From Igneacidithiobacillus copahuensis (GTDB taxonomy: Bacteria > Pseudomonadota > Gammaproteobacteria > Acidithiobacillales > Acidithiobacillaceae): DNA of 64,000 nucleotides. Of this stretch, positions 61,258 to 64,000 are shown piece after piece. The notes beneath the pieces were generated by a model. The model worked only from the letters and a program-made list of their open reading frames with translations. It was not told the DNA's origin and did not search any database. The DNA is taken from NCBI RefSeq assembly GCF_018854015.1, contig NZ_JAAXYO010000152.1, positions 33,550-97,549 on the forward strand, read 5' to 3'. A program made the translations under genes and the position numbers. Positions within the stretch are counted from its first letter, which is position 1. Each line of letters begins with the position of its first letter.

Positions 61258-62730
61258 CTATAGCTCGTGGTTGGCGAGTAGCTGAAACTGCTCCAGCGCC
61301 GCCTCCAGATCTTCGATGATCGCACGCGCAATTACTTCTGGCGAGGGCAGGTTGTCGGAATCGGATAGCGAATCATCCTTCAACCAGAAGATGTCCAGAC
61401 TGGCCTTGTCGCGGTTGACGAGTTCCTCGTAGTCGTAGGCGCGCCAGCGGCCTTGCGGGTTTTCTTCTGACCAGGTGGGCGAGCGTAGATGGCCTACACC
61501 GCCGTAGCACTGGACAAATTCCTCCAGGTCTTCGCGCCGCAAGGGGTTGGTCTTGAGGGTGAAGTGCAGATTGGTGCGCAGGTCGTAGATCCACAGCTTC
61601 TTGGTCCATGGGGCCTCACCGGCAGGCTTTTTGACAAAAAACAGCACGTTCGCCTTCACGCCCTGGGCGTAAAACAGGCCAGTGGGCAGGCGCAGTAGGG
61701 TGTGCACGTCGCAATCGTGCAGCAGCTTGCGGCGAATGGTTTCGCCGGCGCCACCCTCGAAGAGCACATTGTCGGGCACGACCACGGCGGCGCGGCCGTT
61801 TTGCCTGAGCAGGGTCTTGACGTGCTGGACGAAGTTGAGCTGCTTGTTCGAGGTGGTGGTCCAGAAGTCGCCACGCTCGACGATGTCGCGCTCCTTGCTG
61901 ACCTTGCCCTCCTCACCGACGATGGTGGTGCTGCTCTTCTTGCCGAAGGGCGGATTGGTCAGGATCAGGTCGAAGCGGTCACCGGGGTCGGCGGCCAGTG
62001 AATCGCTCACCACGATGGGCTCGAAGTCCTGGCTACCGATACCGTGCAGCAGCAGGTTCATGGCGCAGAGCCGCGCCGTGGCCTGCACCAGCTCCCAGCC
62101 CTTGAAGGTTTCCTCCTTGAGTTTCCTGCGCTGATCCTTCGTCATGTGCGGGTTGTGCTGCACCACGTAGTCGTGCGCCGCAAGCAGAAAACCGCCGGTG
62201 CCGCAGGCCGGATCGCAGATGGTCTCGCCGGGCTTCGGGGCCATGACCTCCACAATGGCCTGAATCAACGGACGCGGGGTGAAATACTGGCCTGCACCCG
62301 ACTTGGTGTCTTGGGCGTTCTTCTCCAGCAGGCCTTCGTAGGCATCGCCTTTCACATCGCTGCTCATCGACACCCACTGTTCCTTATCGATGAGATCGAC
62401 CACCAGCCGCCGCAGCTTGGCCGGGTCCTGGAACTTGTTCTGCGACTTGTTGAAGATCAACCCGAGCAGGCCCTTCTGGTTGCCCAGCGCCTCCAGGGTA
62501 TGGCGGTAGTGATCGAACAACTCGTCGCCGTCCTTCTTGATGAGGCTAGTCCAGCCATATTGCTCCGGCACCGGGCTCTTCTGGTTATACGGCGCCTTGG
62601 TGCGCTCGTCGGCCATCTTCAGAAACAGCAGATAGGTGAGCTGCTCGACGTAGTCGCCATACGACATGCCGTCGTCGCGCAGGACATTGCAGTAGGTCCA
62701 GAGTTTTTGGACGATAGTGGAAGTATTCAT
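61258..62730 (-). CDS. hsdM: Type I restriction-modification DNA methylase subunit (HsdM)
   Basis: A 490-residue N6-adenine methyltransferase. It has the HsdM N-terminal helical domain (YGDYVEQLTYLLFLKMADER), GAGQYFTPRPLI, SAM motif I (DPACGTGGF, residues 173-181), catalytic NPPF (259-262) and the late KANVLFFVKKP box. It looks full length and intact. No hsdS or hsdR lies downstream; upstream, 13 bases away, is the Cap15-like gene. No ribosome-binding site is visible before the ATG. Local G+C (39 of 60 bases in one sampled stretch) is like the core, unlike the genes upstream. S and R subunits may lie elsewhere or be missing. Confidence 0.9.
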   Translation of the reverse strand: MNTSTIVQKLWTYCNVLRDDGMSYGDYVEQLTYLLFLKMADERTKAPYNQKSPVPEQYGWTSLIKKDGDELFDHYRHTLEALGNQKGLLGLIFNKSQNKFQDPAKLRRLVVDLIDKEQWVSMSSDVKGDAYEGLLEKNAQDTKSGAGQYFTPRPLIQAIVEVMAPKPGETICDPACGTGGFLLAAHDYVVQHNPHMTKDQRRKLKEETFKGWELVQATARLCAMNLLLHGIGSQDFEPIVVSDSLAADPGDRFDLILTNPPFGKKSSTTIVGEEGKVSKERDIVERGDFWTTTSNKQLNFVQHVKTLLRQNGRAAVVVPDNVLFEGGAGETIRRKLLHDCDVHTLLRLPTGLFYAQGVKANVLFFVKKPAGEAPWTKKLWIYDLRTNLHFTLKTNPLRREDLEEFVQCYGGVGHLRSPTWSEENPQGRWRAYDYEELVNRDKASLDIFWLKDDSLSDSDNLPSPEVIARAIIEDLEAALEQFQLLANHEL

Positions 62731-62743
62731 TTATGTGTTTTTC

Positions 62744-63406
62744 TTAATTGCCGCCAGGCCCTTTCGACATTGGATGCTCACCCAACGACTCCATATACTC
62801 ATCACGCTGCTTCCGATCAATGAAATCGAGTGTTATCTCGCCGGTCGTTTTCCGATCAGACCAGTACACACCTTTCAGTTTTGTTGCAGGGTCACCAACT
62901 ATCTCAAATACCGCTGTTCCCTCATGGGGCTGGCTTCGTTCTCTGACCGTGGGCAACGGAGAACTTCTGTATGAGTAACCAAGCTTGCGCACTTGCTCAT
63001 CTCCATCGAGCCAGAAATCTGCCAGAAAACTATGGCTCGTCATTTCGGCTGTCCTCATAACACAACTTAGGCGCGTAAAGGATTGCTTGACACTCAACAT
63101 AACGGGAATGGGGGCAGGTACAGCACAAGTGTTTGGATCGCGCCACGTTGTCTGGATTGCGCCCTGCCACGTTCCATTCAAATTTGGAAACGGAACAAGC
63201 CAGCCACTGAAAATCCTCCAACGCCACGCGTATGACACGAAAAAGGCACATACAGCGAGCACAATTGGAATTGTTTGGTAGGCCACAGAAAGCGCACTCC
63301 GGACGTCCGAAACGGTCACGCCCTTGCCAAATGCCACGATAAGGAAGCACACCGCGAAGACGATGAACAAGACCAATGCGAAACGCTTGGCATTTAAGTT
63401 TTTCAT
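62744..63406 (-). CDS. cap15: Cap15-type CBASS membrane effector (2TM + beta-barrel)
   Basis: A 220-residue protein with two N-terminal membrane helices (about 9-26 and 42-60) and a soluble C-terminal domain (75-200). That domain contains LNGTWQGAI, a VKQSFTRLSCVM strand, GYSYRSSP, HEGTAVFEI, KGVYWSDRKTTGEITL: the pattern of the Cap15 minimal beta-barrel that senses cyclic nucleotides and triggers membrane disruption. The ATG at 63406 overlaps the stop of the CD-NTase gene (ATGA); the frame is open upstream, but that part is shadow coding. G+C is lower than in the core (28/60 and 31/60 in two sampled stretches), suggesting transfer. Family recognition is by pattern, not alignment. Confidence 0.75.
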   Translation of the reverse strand: MKNLNAKRFALVLFIVFAVCFLIVAFGKGVTVSDVRSALSVAYQTIPIVLAVCAFFVSYAWRWRIFSGWLVPFPNLNGTWQGAIQTTWRDPNTCAVPAPIPVMLSVKQSFTRLSCVMRTAEMTSHSFLADFWLDGDEQVRKLGYSYRSSPLPTVRERSQPHEGTAVFEIVGDPATKLKGVYWSDRKTTGEITLDFIDRKQRDEYMESLGEHPMSKGPGGN

Positions 63407-64000
63407 TTGAACCCTACATAGTCCCAAACCGCTTGGAGGAAATTGTTCGCCTGGGGACGCGACCAAGACTGAGTTGAACAAAACAGATACTTCAACTCAT
63501 TCACTTCACCCCACTCCAAGCAGTCCTCGTCCTTGCGAGTACGATTCCAGATATCAGCGACTACGTATCGAAGGTCTGCCGAATAGGTGTCGTGCTGAAA
63601 CGCCTCTACAGGCGCGTTCCATACCAAACACTCGATGAGAAACGACGCAACGTCATTCGCCTCTGGTACGCGGTCCTCCTGCATACGATCTCTTAGTCGT
63701 TTCAGTATTCGGATTACGCGTTTATAGCGCCGTCCCGCCTCACTGTTTTTAGCAACGCCGTTGTCGTAGTTCTGTTGTGGCCAGTTTTTTATCAAGCCAC
63801 CGCTATCCGGATTGAATGCCACGCCCGACAGAAATACGTCGGAGGCATCCGATGTTTTCTGGCCTGTGTAGCGCCGATGCTCAAATGTCGGCACAACGTC
63901 TGCATCAACTCGGTATGTGTTGGCATGTATGGGCGGTTCGAAAAACTCCCCACTTCCAGTAAAATATAGGGAGCCGATTGGAAGGGAGAGCAACCATGGC
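63403..64000 (-). CDS. CD-NTase (CBASS cyclic oligonucleotide synthase), 5' part missing at window edge
   Basis: The frame is open to the window end, so only about the last 199 residues are seen; a TTG at 63993 is not a credible start. The fragment has VDADVVPTFEHRRY, where the DVVP strand carries the third catalytic Asp of CD-NTases. Further boxes are GVAFNPDSGGLIKNWPQQNYDNG, KNSEAGRRYKRVIRILKRLRD and SFLIECLVWNAP, then a helical C-terminus ending NFLQAVWDYVGF. The GS...DxD active-site half should lie beyond 64000. These enzymes make a cyclic di- or trinucleotide on phage infection. The overlap with the Cap15-like gene supports a minimal type I CBASS operon. Product and clade cannot be told. 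Confidence 0.75.
   Translation of the reverse strand, partial: PWLLSLPIGSLYFTGSGEFFEPPIHANTYRVDADVVPTFEHRRYTGQKTSDASDVFLSGVAFNPDSGGLIKNWPQQNYDNGVAKNSEAGRRYKRVIRILKRLRDRMQEDRVPEANDVASFLIECLVWNAPVEAFQHDTYSADLRYVVADIWNRTRKDEDCLEWGEVNELKYLFCSTQSWSRPQANNFLQAVWDYVGFK

Noticed and set aside
1..64000. CRISPR arrays, tRNA or rRNA genes, insertion sequences and att sites
   Set aside because: No spaced direct repeats, cloverleaf-like sequence, transposase or terminal inverted repeats were seen. The only tandem repeats found are the two Pho boxes.

Overview
The window looks like chromosomal DNA of an acidophilic, sulfur-oxidising proteobacterium of the Acidithiobacillus type. The pointers are: gnnA/gnnB-type genes for 3-amino lipid A inside an lpx operon (characterised in Acidithiobacillus ferrooxidans); a sulfide:quinone oxidoreductase paired with a DUF1641 protein; a DsrE-like sulfur-relay protein; and otherwise gammaproteobacterial-style operons at roughly 60% G+C. 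The species cannot be fixed from the sequence alone.

Layout. 1-860: the end of ppx and a DedA protein, closed by an intrinsic terminator. 1021-22774: twenty consecutive plus-strand genes, mostly overlapping or abutting, for translation factors, isoprenoids, phospholipid, outer membrane and lipid A, DNA replication and fatty acid synthesis (rpsB tsf pyrH frr uppS cdsA dxr rseP bamA skp lpxD fabZ lpxA gnnA gnnB lpxB rnhB dnaE accA tilS). 22907-27014: a molybdate-type ABC permease/ATPase pair behind a ModE-like palindrome, then sqr and a DUF1641 gene. 27113-36887: ndk, rlmN, pilF, rodZ, ispG, hisS, yfgM, bamB, der, a small membrane protein and sixA. 36969-38656: dsrE-like gene, membrane cytochrome b and a Tat-exported molybdopterin oxidoreductase. 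38673-41881: a Pho box and pstSCA, with no pstB or phoU. 41898-45273 (minus): maf and ppc. 45488-51621: hfq hflX hflK hflC hisZ purA. 51684-53468: a second Pho box and an olsB/plsC-like ornithine-lipid pair. 53485-60404 (minus): gltB-gltD-hemE. 60533-64000 (minus): a Tyr/Pro-rich lipoprotein, an orphan type I DNA methylase subunit, and a two-gene CBASS-like anti-phage unit (Cap15-type effector plus CD-NTase) cut by the window end.

How it fits together. Most of the window is envelope and housekeeping core. Two promoters, of pstS and olsB, carry four 11-bp Pho repeats at the same distance from their -10 element. This suggests one phosphate-starvation response that couples phosphate uptake to a phosphorus-free membrane lipid. 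The last ~3 kb is accessory DNA with a change in base composition. It is the most interesting part: a Cap15-type CBASS unit reading into an hsdM gene that has no visible hsdS or hsdR. No intergenic gap exceeds 300 bases, and I saw no tRNA, rRNA, CRISPR array, insertion sequence or origin.
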